A stretch of 64,000 nucleotides of DNA from Diatrype stigma (Eukaryota; Ascomycota; Sordariomycetes; Xylariales; Diatrypaceae): positions 28,196 through 92,195 of the forward strand of contig JAKJXP020000138.1 in assembly GCA_022225965.2 (NCBI GenBank). Reading direction: 5' to 3'. Within the stretch, counting starts at the first letter, position 1. Each line of letters begins with the position of its first letter. This document shows positions 28,661 to 40,559 of this stretch, one piece after another. Both the position numbers and the translations under genes were made by a program. The notes beneath the pieces were generated by a model that worked only from the letters and a program-made list of their open reading frames with translations, was not told where the DNA came from and made no database searches.

Positions 28661-29451
28661 GTCTTTTCGTTGAATGTGGGATGCATCTATACTTGGGATG
28701 ACCGCTGCTATATACGTCTTTACATCCCACACATTCCACACAAATTAATATAGAGGTCTACTTCGCATTGCTTCTGTATAATGTAGGTGATGTGGTGATC
28801 CTGCATGGCATATGACTCTCAGTTGCGGCTGTCCGTGACTTGAACCGTTTAACGATTGCCCCTTAACTTGGCACAACCACCTGACCTGGTTCCCAGCCGG
28901 AAGTCTTGGCTGTTGTCATTCGGAAAGGAGCATCATTTACGTACGTAGCACTAGGGCAGTTGATGCCTAACCCAGACTGCCCGGTATGCTTCATGCGATT
29001 GGGCGCTCGCCTGCCTTATGCCAGGGCCCAAGGACACACTCAGGGGAACATTAACATGTGGCAGAGTGTCATCGCATACCGACCACGGAGCTGTTGCTAC
29101 CTACATATAGTACATACAAGGTAGCAGCCCAGCAAGCCCAGCAAGCCCTACATGTACCTACATGTACTACATACAACACCCATAGGTATTAGCTAGCGCA
29201 TAGTCTCCCTATAGCTCTTCGCTAAAACCCCACCAGCCCACCCCAGGCCTTTATCCATTGGCCTAAGTAGCCCGAGCATTGGAAGTCAACAATAACATGC
29301 ACCGTGGACGATAAGCAACACCGCCCTTCCACATTGCCTACATACCCAGATGCATCCTTACCACTTACATACCGATTTCACGATGAACCGGTAGGTAGCG
29401 AAGCGGCATCATCCATTTTACCTGCTCGTCTTCTTCCCAAAAGATGCCCCA
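28661..29451. other. Intergenic region
   Basis: No supported gene. Contains CATGTACCTACATGTACTACATAC-type simple sequence (29150-29175) and the promoter of the downstream gene. Confidence 0.5.
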
Positions 29452-31968
29452 ATGTCGCTTCACCAACCCAACACGTCGGTGGCACGCTCGAGAGGTCAGC
29501 GTGTCCCATCGGCCAGCAAAGCTACCCTGACCGCCCTGACCGCCCCGGCAGCACCAGCAGCACCAGCAGCATCGTCGACGGCTAGCAATTCCACACTCGT
29601 TCCGTCTGCAAGTTCGAATGTGTCGCTGTTTCTCACCAACCTTCGACTACTCGACCTCGACCTTCTGCCCGATTGGCCTGGAATAAGCCTGACTACCTTC
29701 TCTGCGAAAGACGCGGCGGGCGGGCAGAAGAAACGGATCCAGTGTGTCGAATGGGCCTTGTACAAGCTCTTTACGCTGTGGGACAACGATGAGGCACAAA
29801 ATGTATGCTGGATTCTCCCGTTGCCAGAAGATACCTTGCCGTGCTAACGATACCCAACCAAGAAATTGCGGCCCTTCTTCCCGCCAATTGATCAGGTCCA
29901 ATCCCTCAACCTGCGAGCAGCTCTCCTCCGCGGCCTTGAGCAAGCAAAGAAGAACGGAGTCCTCGGTCGCGATGCCGTTGTGCGAAGGACAATGCTAGAT
30001 GAATGCAAGGGCGAACGATTGGAGGAAGTCTTAGCTGCCTTTTCCTCGGCCGTCCTCAAGAAGCTCGTTGCCGAACGGTCTCTGAATGGCGGTCTCGAAT
30101 ATCGGTCAACAATCTCAGAAAAGCTAGCACTAGAGAATTTCGGTTACAAGGGAGATAGGAACACTCTTAGCACGCTGATATTGGCACATAAAGTGTCACT
30201 TAGCTCTCTGCTAGCACAAAAGAACGCGACGAGGCAGAGGTATAAGGAATTCGAGGACCTGCTATCAACGAAGGAGCGCAGCCTTGTCCAGCGGAAAGAA
30301 CTATCCAAGGTTTCTGACAAAGTAGACCGGATGATCGATGACCCTACAAGGGAGCAGGTTCGCAGGACACTCAGGTCGAATTGGACTGGGAACGATCGAT
30401 GGATAGACAGCCTGTTGCTGAGTGACACCAACCCGCCAAAGGGGGGGTTCTTAGGTACGGACTTTGATGAGATATGGGCCGGTGTTGAGAACGGACAGAT
30501 TGCCGACATTGAAAGCCAGAATTACGGCCTGCTCAAGCAACTCGATGAACGGGTGCGGTTACAGAAGTCGAGACTGGAGAAATGGAATGGGTTTCGGGAG
30601 AAGATGTTCGGAAACAAGCCCCGTGCACATCCCCAGAAAGCTGATGATAGCAAGTCTAAGCTTGATGGCATACAGTTAAATGCTCACCAAAACCTCATCA
30701 TTGGCCAGAAGGATACCGACCGCATCGCCGAAAGAACCACCTCTCTTCCTGCAGAATATGCCGATATACTCAGTACCATGAAGGCCGACTTCCATGGCAT
30801 GAAGAGAGCGAAAATGCCCGACCTCTCAAATCTACTAAGGAATTCCAGCCGTCAGACTAGCTTCAGTAGCTTCCAGAACCTGGCCATACCGAAAAGTATC
30901 GAAGAACCAATCTCTGACATCGGCGAGTGGGAAGATGAGCCAGAAGAGCATCGCCCAGCCCCCAAACCGACAAAGCTTCCAACAACCCGCAGCAGTCGGT
31001 ATAATCAGAATGAGATCGTTGCACCTCCTAAGAGGCGGCAGCTCCCACAGCCACGCAATATCGAGACTAGAGTGACTTCGAATGAAAAGTCCACCCCAGA
31101 TTCCATTCCAGACCTAGACCCCCCGAAGCGTGAAATTCCACGGATCGGCTCACGGATTGCCCGTCCACCACGTAGCGAATCCAATAACACTCGCTACCAG
31201 CCACCACCGCCAATAAGCAGGACTGCCTCGCCCGAAGCAATATCACCAATCGAACCACCAATTCTGGACGAACAAGAAAGTATTACGGCACCGCCCCCCG
31301 AGTTGTCGCCAGCTCCGTGCCAGGTTTCGCCAACCCAAATCCTAGCCGACGAGATCCTCGCGTCAATGTCCAATGCCTCGCCGTCGCCGAACAAGAAACG
31401 TCACACACTCTCGCTCGCGGAGCGGACGCGGCTGTCGATGGCGCGCACGCACTCCTTCTCCCAGGAGGAGGACGACAACGACAACGAGTTCGACTCGCTT
31501 CCCCAATCGCCCACCAGGGCTAACAACAGCAACATAAACGACAACAATAATGCCCGCTCTCACATCCACACCAAATCCGAGCCCGCCGTGCCCTCCCCTT
31601 CGGCCGCCGCCACAGTTGCAGCAGCGGCAGCAGACGAGGATGAGTACGAGGACCTGGTAGCGCGCACGCGGCGGTCGATGGCCGGCTTCGAGGCGGCGCG
31701 GCAGAAGGCGCAGTTGGAGCGGCGGCGGTCGCAGCGCAAGAGCCGTATGCCGCAGCCACGGAGAGACGGCTCCTATTTCCCGCGGGTCGATGAGGAAGGC
31801 GACGCATCGATCGTCGACGAGCTGCTGGAAGCGAAGGGCGGCGATACCGCGGAGATCGACATGGAGACCGTCTTCATGAGCAGACCGAAGATCAAGGCGA
31901 GCCCGCCGATGAGCCCGCTCAAGAGCCCCTGGGGGGAAGTGGACGGGGGTGATGGGCTTGAGGTGTGA
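29452..31968 (+). CDS. Augmin (HAUS) subunit 6-like protein
   Basis: Two exons, 29452-29802 and 29863-31968, joined by a 60-nt GTATGC...CAAG intron, encode 818 residues. The N-terminal part (about residues 50-270) matches the HAUS6 N-terminal domain: VSLFLTNLRLLDLDLLPDWP, then KKRIQCVEWALYKLFTLWD, then LRPFFPP and LNLRAALLRGLEQAK. It is followed by a helical, probably coiled-coil part (about 200-390) and a long disordered, Pro/Ser/Arg-rich tail with RRSM and SRMPQ-type basic motifs. The augmin complex recruits gamma-tubulin to existing microtubules to nucleate branches in the spindle. It is present in some filamentous fungi and absent in budding yeast. The start at 29452 is the first ATG in frame; an upstream ATG at 29444 is in another frame. 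Confidence 0.82.
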
Positions 31969-33187
31969 GGTGAGGCGTGAGGCGTGAGGCGTAGATCAAT
32001 TCGTATGAAGAAAAAAAAAAAAGGAATACTTGGCGTGAGTAGTTCTTAGCTTAATTGAAAACAAGAAGTGAGAAGGACGTTGAATACGGGAAATATTACG
32101 GACGCATTACTTAACCTAACGGACCTAGGAGAAACGAACACCTCTTCATGAGTTATGTTCTCATTACGAATATTGTAATTTTTGGCTGTCTTGACGCCGG
32201 TAGGTAGAATTGCTTGTAATAAGTATGACTTTTAGCTGATTTTATTATATGATCACTTCGGTTGATGATACGGCTATCCTCGTAAACCGACAGGTAATGC
32301 TATGCACCTAGTTTGTTTATTAAGGCCGTATAAGAGTAACACGACTTGTCAGCGTTTGGGAGATAAATCGATCACACCCACCTAAGTATATATACTAAGT
32401 AGATATACTACTTAGTATATAGTCCCCAGGACATATTCGAGACATGACCTCCATAGTTCTATATGTGATCCTTCCCTAGTACGAACTTAGGGTCGATCTT
32501 GTGAGGACTTTTGAAGCTGTTCGGACTTGGTTGCACGCCTTTCGCATGATGAATGAAGCTAGTCTCCGTCATGAAACTTTGTGGCTTGGTCGCCTCGCCT
32601 GTCGCGTCGGCTCGCTTATCTCCCAGGACGATGGGGGGGCCGGGAGAACCCCCCAAATCATGGCGTTCTTGGCGGGGGCTATTCGATTCGAGGACTTTGT
32701 GGGGTCTGGGGAACCATTCCTGCAAACTGACCAGTCTCCTGCCACTTCTCCACCTTTAATCGGGTACAAAACCCCTGATTCTTAACTGGAGATCGCGGGG
32801 CTCCGCATCGAGGCGAGGCGCAGGTTAATTAGCGGGCGGTTCTACGGACTTCGGTTTCATACGTGGATTAATCAACGGCAGGTACGTAAAGAAAATGAAA
32901 TAGCGACGGTGGCTTACCTCCTTTGACTACATAGGTAGCCACCTAATCTAGTATGACTACCCCAGGCCAAGAATGACCCCATTCCGCTATTAGTCTGGCT
33001 TACATGGCCAAGCTACCATCATCTCGGAAATGGGGTGCATGGAGAAGCGCACAGGGGCTTAGCAGGGAAGAAGCACCGCCGAGGGAGTTAGCAATACATA
33101 ATATATATGACTCCCTGTCCGTGAGAGCATCGCTCGTGCTATTGTCCGTTCTGTAGCTTGAGAAGAACAAGGAGAACACAGGCCAAT
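31969..33187. other. Intergenic region
   Basis: No supported gene. It has an A-run near 32010, a short perfect palindrome at 32393-32417, and opposite-strand open frames at 32460-32785 that lack family features. The last 200 bases are the likely promoter of the sugar transporter. Confidence 0.5.
32393..32417. repeat. Perfect inverted repeat, arms TACTAAGTAG / CTACTTAGTA
   Basis: Two 10-nt arms separated by ATATA can form a hairpin or bind a dimeric regulator. It sits midway between two plus-strand genes, about 770 bases before the sugar transporter start. Confidence 0.7.
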
Positions 33188-35067
33188 ATGGGCGGGTTCA
33201 AAGCTATCGAGGACAGGCCGACGCCAAAGGAGGTTTACAATTGGCGCCTGTATTCCGAGTGCATGGTCATCGCAACCGGTTCTCTGCTGTAAGTTTCCAT
33301 GTCATTGCCCTCTTGATAGTGATTCGGGTAAAGAACTACACGGATGGATTGCATTCTAAACGCAAACGGATGGCTCAGATTCGGCTACGACTCCGCCTTC
33401 ATCGGGACGACGATTTCCCGCAGCTACTTCAAGACGGCCTTCGGCATCACGGCCGAGAACGCCAACGAGGTATCGAGCAACATCACATCGGCATTTCAGG
33501 CGGGCGCGCTCGTGGGCGCGCTGCTCTGCTTCTTCGCCACGGAGCGCATCGGGCGCAAGTGGGCACTCGAGTCCAGCGTGGCGGTGTTCACCGTGGGCGC
33601 GGTGCTGATGACGGCGACGAGCGGCAACCTGCAGATGCTGTACGCGGGACGGGTACTAACGGGCCTCGGATGCGGGTCTATCACGGCGACGGTGCCGAGC
33701 TACATCGCCGAGCTCTCGGTGCCGTCGATCCGCGGCATCCTGACGGGCCTGTTCGAGATCGCCTACCAGGCCGGCTCGCTGGTCGGTTTCTGGATCAACT
33801 ACGGCATCACGCGGAACCTACCCGCCGACAGCGCCGCGTCCTTCCGCATCCCCATGGCGGTTCAGCTCGTCCCCGCCGCGCCGCTCCTTGTCGGCTGCCT
33901 GCTCCTGCTGCACGAGAGCCCCTTGTGGCTGATGCGTCAGGGACGCACCGCCGATGCGCACCAGTCGCTCGTGGGATTGCGCCACCTCCCCGTCGACCAT
34001 CCCTACGTCCAGCAGGACATCGCGGCCATCGAGGCGCGTCTCGAGGAGGAGACGGCTATCTCGGCCACATACGGGACTGGCCAATGGGCCTTCTACCGCG
34101 GTGCTCTGCGGGAGTTCTCCCGCAGCGGTATGCGCAACCGCGTCGCTCTCGTCTTCTGTGCCTTCGCCCTGCAGAACCTGTCGGGCGCCTCTGCTATCAA
34201 CTACTACTCCCCCACCCTATTCGGCTCCCTGGGCGTCACCGATGTGTCCCTGTACACGGGAATTTACGGCCTCGTTAAGGCGGTCGCCTCTATATTCTAC
34301 TACGTATTCATCATCGACATGCTGGGTCGTCGTCGCCCCACCATCGTCTCCTCGATAGCGTGCTCCCTGTGCTTGTGGTTTGTTGGGGCGTACGTGAAAG
34401 TCGGCCATCCGGCCGACATCATCAAAGCTGGCGAAACACTTCCAGGTTCTACTGCTAGGGGTGGTAACGCTGCTATTGCCATGATTATGATATACTCTAT
34501 CTTGTAAGTTCGACTCTCGTGCCACTGACTATTAGTTTAGCGTGGGCCATTGCTAATATAGAGATGGATGGATGAACGGACGGCTAATAACAGCTGGTCC
34601 TTTGGTCTCAACGGAATCCCGTGGATCGTCTCGGCCGAGATCTTTCCCGGTGCGCTCCGCAACTTCTCGGGCACGTTCGCGGCCCTCATCCAATGGGCGA
34701 TCCAGTTCGCCATCACCAAAGCGCTGCCGTACATCTTCACCTCGTTCGGCTACGGAACCTGGTTCTTCTTCGCGGCGTGGATGCTGGTGGCTAGCACCTG
34801 GTCGTTCTTCTTTCTACCCGAGACCAAGGGGCTGACTACTGCTCAGATGGATGCCATCTTGTACGTGAAGCCCCATGCCACTCTTTCTGGTTACAGATCT
34901 TGGCCCCCTTTACTAACCGTCTCTGCTCCAACAGCGGCTACAATTGTGAGGGGTACCGTGGAATCCCTCACACGTCCGTTACGACCAAGCTTACGCAACA
35001 GGGTCATGACATCGCCATGGCCGGGCAAGGCAAGATACATGCTGCAGAACATGCCGAGGATGTTTGA
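33188..35067 (+). CDS. MFS sugar transporter (hexose/quinate group)
   Basis: Four exons, 33188-33288, 33379-34503, 34594-34860 and 34935-35067, encode 541 residues; every junction has a phase-2 GT-AG intron. The first intron splits SLLFGYDSAFIG, the block at the start of TM1 in fungal sugar transporters. Other marks are ERIGRKW after TM2, the GRVLTGLGCGSITATVPSYI motif, HESPLWLMRQGR after TM6, QNLSGASAINYYSPTLF in TM7, and PETKG after TM12, giving 12 expected membrane segments. The C-terminal exon adds FGYNCEGYRG and a hydrophilic tail. It should be a proton-coupled plasma-membrane sugar or quinate transporter; the exact substrate is not readable. The first-exon start MGGFKAIEDRPTPKEVYNWR is typical of the group. 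Confidence 0.9.
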
Positions 35068-35248
35068 ATCTCATTACCTGGCGATATGTATTATTATTCT
35101 GATATTATGATACAATCTGAATAAGCCATGAACAACCTAGTAACACAAGACGGCTGAAGTCAATCAAGAACCCTTAACAATCGCACACTACCCGCACATG
35201 AAGCCTAGTGTCTGGCTATGGTACAATTCCCGTAGTGCTGTAGCGAGC

Positions 35249-35664
35249 TCAATTTCCCGCGCCAGGGACGAGCTTCCTCAAGGCATGCTTCAACTTGTAT
35301 CCTGGACTAGGCCGACGATTCAACTTTCTCTATAGGGGCATCAGCGAGGTTCCTTTGGGGTCAGGTAAGATAGCACAGGGACACTCTACACATGCACCAG
35401 GGATGGTCCTCGAAGAACAAGCAGACTTACCTCGGCTCCATGGATTAGGTCATACTCCCACTCGGCCGCCTCGTTCGACAACCCGCGCTTCAAAGAGGCT
35501 TCGTGCTCATGCTCTTCGTGCTCGACACGGTGCATGAATTGGTATTCTACAGTAGCCGCCTCATCGGTGATTCCGTGCCCGAGGTCCTCCTCTGCGCGGT
35601 GCATGAACTCGCGTTCCGCCATGGCAGCACAATCGGGTAGTCCGTGGCCCTCTTGTGATCTCAT
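35249..35664 (-). CDS. Small two-exon protein with a triplicated AA-x-x-E-x-x-hydrophobic-H motif
   Basis: Exon 1 is 35664-35431 and exon 2 is 35329-35249, joined by a GTAAGT...CTATAG intron in phase 0; the product has 104 residues. The second exon is too short to stand alone but continues as a basic segment RKLNRRPSPGYKLKHALRKL and ends at a stop, which supports the splice. Exon 1 contains three related units: AAMAEREFMHRAE, AATVEYQFMHRVE and AAEWEYDLIHGAE, separated by 14-18 residues rich in His, Glu and Gly. Each unit could form an amphipathic helix. There is no signal peptide or membrane segment. I do not recognise the family. The start has A at -3. Upstream in-frame sequence without ATG was left out. 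Confidence 0.6.
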
Positions 35665-38200
35665 GTTGGAAGTAATTGTAGCGAGGTCAGTTGATTTATT
35701 TATGATTGATTGGGGGGGGTTCGCTGTACAGTGGATGTCTTGGAAGCCGTGGCAGGATCCGGGAGGGAGGGTTGGGATATATACCCTGATGGGCGCATCG
35801 CGTGACGTCCGCAAAGCATCCTAGAAGATCCGAGAGACATCGTCAAACTGTATTTCCCCATTCGGCATCTGGTCTGATGATACGCCCTTCGCCGGTATTC
35901 GCTCAACTGGGTTGGCGCTTGATGTCAGAACGTAGTATCACGTCCTCGTCGTGTGTTGTGCGATGACATCCATTTGACGCGATTAGTTCTGCCGTGTCAT
36001 GCGACGTCATAAGTCGGGGCTTTCAATGTTCTAGAATCTTAGGAGGGCCGAAGCCCGAAGGTGTGGTTGTGCTCCGGCGCGGGGGTGGGCTGATCGGCGG
36101 CTGTTTACGTCGTACTACGGTACCAGTATAGCTTTGAGATCGTGCTGATGAACATCCGACCACCCCCTCCAACTCACCAGCATTTGACATACCGATTCAA
36201 TTTGATTTGTCACCATGCTTCGATTGCGGTACTCCGCCTTGGCTATAATAGCATGGTTATTCTCTGCAAGAGCAAGTGGAAGAAGTGATTGACTATATCC
36301 GCACTTGCCGATGCTTAATCATGTTGGTCACGGACGGAAAAGGCAATGGCTTAGGCTATGATACTAGATAGACTTAAGCACAAGTCTTGTAGGATCACAA
36401 TAGGGATCCCGGAAGTCGAGGAAAAGAGGTTGTACTCAGCTAAGTGCTTACAGCAATAATAGAAGGTAGATGGATTTACTAGGTCTATGATCGACGTGAC
36501 CGCCCCACAGTCTACTGAATATAGCATGGTTGTTTAAACTTCAAATGCTGGAATCGGAGAAAGAACAGTGCTTCCAACTCTACACAGCTTTCCAAGCTCA
36601 AGATTCTAGGTCTGGAAATGACAGTAATTACATGAAGGCAGCCAAGTCCAACTGAACGGTTGCTTCCAAACCTTATCAGAAAGGTATGTCTAGCTATAAG
36701 CCTAAGCATTCTAACATTGAAATGAAATTGCAAGGGCATGTCTGATGAGTATTGGCGTAGCGATGGCCCAGTCGGATGGTACCTATATGGACGAAACCTT
36801 TGGGGCCTAGAAGCATACTTTACGTAGGCCTTCTTCCGTCCCGCTAGTATATTCAGATAACGGCAATGATTCATAAAATTGAAACTTACGAGACTTAATA
36901 CGCTTGCTTAATGTGATAAGGGCTTGTAGGGCTTGGAACTTAGGCGCTGTTCTTGAATAAAAGCATACTTACAATTCTGGCCCGTGAGCACCTTGTCATT
37001 GAGCGTAATTGAACGGGCCGGAGTTTGTATGCTGAATCCCACTTTATCACGTAAAGAACTGACCAGAATTGATGTTTCCTGGTTCATTCTGTTCTCAAGC
37101 AACAAGCTGAATTATGCTGAAGCTAATAATAACGCCACTTGTAATATCGTACCACCTTGCAAAATCTTACGATACGCGTTGCTTATTTTCTTTTTCTTTC
37201 CTTTCTTTCTTTTTTGCAACTAATTGCGTCTTATATATAAGTATTATACTGGCTATAAATCGTGTTATTAACGTCGCTTATCTTTTTAAAGGTTTAAAAC
37301 ATATGCATTTAAAGACGTTATTATAACCTTTAATTATACGTTATTAAAAATGTATAAATTACGTAATTATATAAAGAATATATATATATAAAGCTATTAC
37401 GTATTACGTTACTTATAAATAAATAAACTACTTATATTTATTAATAAAAGCAAACCTTAAAACCTTAAAAAGCTATTAAATATAAGTAAGAATTTTTTTA
37501 ATAAAACGTTATAAATTTATTAAACCGAAGCGCTAAGGCGGAAATTAAAATTTAAGCTTATTAAAGGTAATTATAATTATAATTAATCTTAAAAACGCGG
37601 TAATTCTGCTTTATTAAATCTTTATTATTTTCTTATAAGTATATTTTTACTTTTATTTAAAAATAGCGCCTTATAAAACAAATTAGCTTATAATTTTATA
37701 TAGTTTTCAAAAGCGCATTAAAGAGTTAAGATTTAAAAAACGTTAAAGAAAATTTATAAATACGTATAAATACGTATTGTTTATTTTTAACTTTTACGGC
37801 TTTCGTTATTATATTTTTAATAATTATATTAAGTAAGAATATATTTTAATACATTTTATAACTAATAATAATTATAATTATTATTAACTTAAAATCCCGT
37901 TATATAATACTTAATTAAGGTTTTAATATCTTTATAAGCGTTATATATTATATATTATATCTTAAGTTATATTATTATTTTAATATTTATATTTATAAAC
38001 TTATATATATTTAACTAGTTATAAGATAATAATGTTTAATTAAACGATATACTTTTAATAAAAAAAGTTAATTCCCGATTAGTTGTTTCTAGTTATGCAA
38101 ACCTTGCACATGGTATTTCCGAGAAAACGCAGTTATTATTAGGATTTCCATATAAATAAGTAACTAGCCACCCAGATAGGAGAGCATTTACAGCATCTTC
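35665..38200. other. Intergenic border region with an AT-rich RIP-type island
   Basis: No supported gene. 35700-37160 is ordinary composition with short open frames of no family. From about 37170 to 38095 the base composition falls sharply to AT-rich, with TTATAA/TATTAA words and almost no CA/TG dinucleotides left, as expected of a RIP-mutated repeat. I could not assign the original element. Composition recovers abruptly near 38100. Confidence 0.6.
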
Positions 38201-39106
38201 ATGAAATTCATTGTTAAGAAACACAAAACAAAAAAACTCGAGCCCACCATCCCCGTATCACCATTTCAATACAACAATAACGGCAAAGACTATTAACGAT
38301 AAGGGCGCGCCCCCATCCTATGAGGATGCCACGAGCGACATACAAAACCATGACATCGCTGCGACTAAGGCCCAGGCGATATCCGGCCAAGCTGGAGATA
38401 AAGGGTCCTTTTTCGACAAGTGGCAAGCTGAAATGCAGGTCTGCTTTTACCCTGACCCCAAAAACAACTTTTTGGTACATAAGTAACCTTGGTACGGCCA
38501 AATGTTTGTCAAGTGCGATGACGTCCTACGTTTGATGCGTGAAGGATTCCATTGAACGACCGCCAATGTCTTGCACGAAAAAGGATACATTGAACCATAT
38601 GGAACCGGAAACATTCCGTATGTAGGACAGACCAAGTTCATTTCAGCCCGATTCTATTCCATTACAGATTTGCAACAGCTACCGCAGTGGCTTGTCCAAT
38701 TCCGTATTTATTTACTTACCGTAACTAGGTTGCGCAACATTAAATTGGGTGACCTGTTAATCGAAATGGTTCATGCTATGTGGATTAGGGATTTACAGGA
38801 AAACTTGATGTATTAGTTTCACGCGAGGCAGCCATAGGATAATTTCAATGCCATTTATGACAATATGCGTATGCAGGGATGGTGGCCATGGCCTTACAAG
38901 GAGGAGCAATTAGACTACAAGAGAGGGACGATGCTGGAATAACTTGTAATAGTTTGATAGTTGTCTGTTATATTCCAAACGGGGGCGGTCGGGGTGAAGG
39001 CGCATGGTTGAAGCGCGTAGCCATTCGTTTACGTTGGGCTTGTTGTCGCGATATAGGGGCTACAATAGGAGAGCTTGGATTACATAACCAGGTAATCGGC
39101 ACCTAG
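38201..39106 (+). pseudogene. Broken gene of a hydrophilic fungal protein, several stops and frameshifts
   Basis: From an ATG at 38201 (MKFIVKKHKTKKLEP) a possible intron leads to GAPPSYEDATSD and FFDKWQAEMQ; after a second likely intron the frame continues MFVKCDDVLRLMREGF, HEKGYIEPYG, QLPQWLVQFRIYLL, WIRDLQENLMY, then NMRMQGWWPWPYKEEQL. In-frame stops interrupt it near 38551, 38815, 38840 and 38942, and a frame change near 38990 is needed to reach the C-terminus WLKRVAIRLRWACCRDIGAT...GLHNQVIGT. Stops are mainly at Trp/Gln-type codons, consistent with RIP leaking from the adjacent island. The family is not known to me. A second copy of only the last about 120 bases lies inverted at 53770-53890. 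Confidence 0.6.
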
Positions 39107-39163
39107 TGGCTTGGCATATTGTATATATAGAGCTCTTTTGCTTCTTAGACTAAAGATCGCTTT
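39044..39163 (+). repeat. Inverted-pair repeat, left copy (3' end of the broken gene)
   Basis: Matches 53770-53890 in opposite orientation at roughly 85 percent by eye, covering the last codons (ATIGELGLH, QVIGT) and about 55 bases of 3' flank ending AAAGATCGCTTT. The left copy is continuous with the rest of the gene; the right copy is not. Confidence 0.75.
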
Positions 39164-39314
39164 TAATTTTCTGGGGCTCTTATAAGCGTTATTATCATTA
39201 ATTAAATTATAGCTTAAAAGATGAATTATGAATTAGGCTGCGCGGCAATCGTGGTACATATATTTTTATACCAGCATATATGAATGTTTATAATTTTCAT
39301 TTTAATGCTAAACA
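39107..39314. other. AT-rich flank between the broken gene and the transposon
   Basis: Increasingly AT-rich 3' flank of the broken gene. It is outside the target-site duplication and probably mutated by RIP spreading from the element. Confidence 0.5.
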
Positions 39315-39322
39315 TCTTGTTT
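39315..39322. repeat. Target-site duplication, left copy (TCTTGTTT)
   Basis: An 8-bp sequence directly before the left terminal inverted repeat, identical to 48229-48236 directly after the right one. Eight bases is the duplication length of hAT transposons. Confidence 0.75.
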
Positions 39323-40184
39323 TAGGGTTTGCCATAATTACCTATTCATTTGTTTTTTTTAAACCGTGGGTAACTATTATGGATTAATGGGTAACCATTA
39401 GGGCGCAATTTTTCATTATTGGTTAGTGCTATAAACCAATAATTACCTATTGGTTTATAGCATTAATTAATGGATATTTATTATTAATGGTTATTTATTA
39501 GTTATTGCTATAAATTAATGAATAATTATTTACGAATGGTTAATTATTTACAAATAGTTATTCGTATATATCGCATAGTTATAACGTATACGAAATTAAA
39601 TAAAATTAATTATGTTAGCTTATATTATAATAATGCGTATTAATTTACGTATTAATTACGATATATTTCGTTATATAACTGTTATAATCGATTAAATTTA
39701 GCAATTAAATAATTAAAATCTTATAATTATGTTTTTTTTCGTTTAAATCTATAAGAAACATAATATTTTAATTAATATTATCGTTTTTTTCGATACTTTT
39801 AATTAGGTTTAATTTAAGTAATAATGTATTTAATTATAAATCCGGGTTTATATAAGGGCTAAATATTACGGTCGACTTTGGTATTACGAGCAATATAATG
39901 GCTATATTTATGCCTTTTTGGCAAAAACGGCCCTTATTACCGATAATTTAGCCAATTATGATATTCGATTAATTTTTAGCATAATCAAGAAATAGGATTT
40001 TATTTTGTTTATTAAATTTTTTATTTCGAACTATATAATTCCAGCCGATTATTTTTTTAATTATTTCGGTAATAGTTAGAAAGTAAATAGCATTACGAAT
40101 AGGTGGATATAAATAACGTAACAAATATCGGTTTTAATGCCGGCGTTAATAATGCGTTAATTTATTACAAATATGGAACCAAAG

Positions 40185-40229
40185 ATTAATACGGGGATTA
40201 ATACGACGATTAATACGGGAATTAATACG
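40185..40229 (-). repeat. 12-nt periodic array, four units (minus orientation)
   Basis: ATTAATAC, the reverse complement of GTATTAAT, begins at 40185, 40197, 40209 and 40221, exactly every 12 nt. Part of the family of intron-like arrays in this element. Confidence 0.85.
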
Positions 40230-40559
40230 TAATATACCGGATTTTGGGGATTCGTTTTTTTAAAGCAGCATTAAGCTTAGAAAACTTTTTTTTCCATTCG
40301 TAAAGCTTTAAAAGATTTATTTACAATAAGAAATGCAAGAAATTAATTTTATTAGGCGTTAATTATGGCAATATATTCGGATATTATAAGGTTAATTTAA
40401 TTTTAATTAGTACCGCGTTTTATTTTTTATTGTTGCAGTATTTAGTTATTACTTTTTAAAGGAATTATAAAGAAACGTAAAATTAATGTTTAAAAAATTA
40501 TAACTTAAAAAAAAGCCCTTAAATAAAAAGTTGTAATGTTTTAATTTAAAACCGATAAC

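Noticed and set aside
32459..32785. Overlapping opposite-strand open frames
   Set aside because: Neither has a recognisable motif; mutual shadows in a short GC-richer patch.
36512..36874. 120-codon open frame on the minus strand
   Set aside because: No domain, no splice-supported extension and unremarkable codon use; kept as intergenic.
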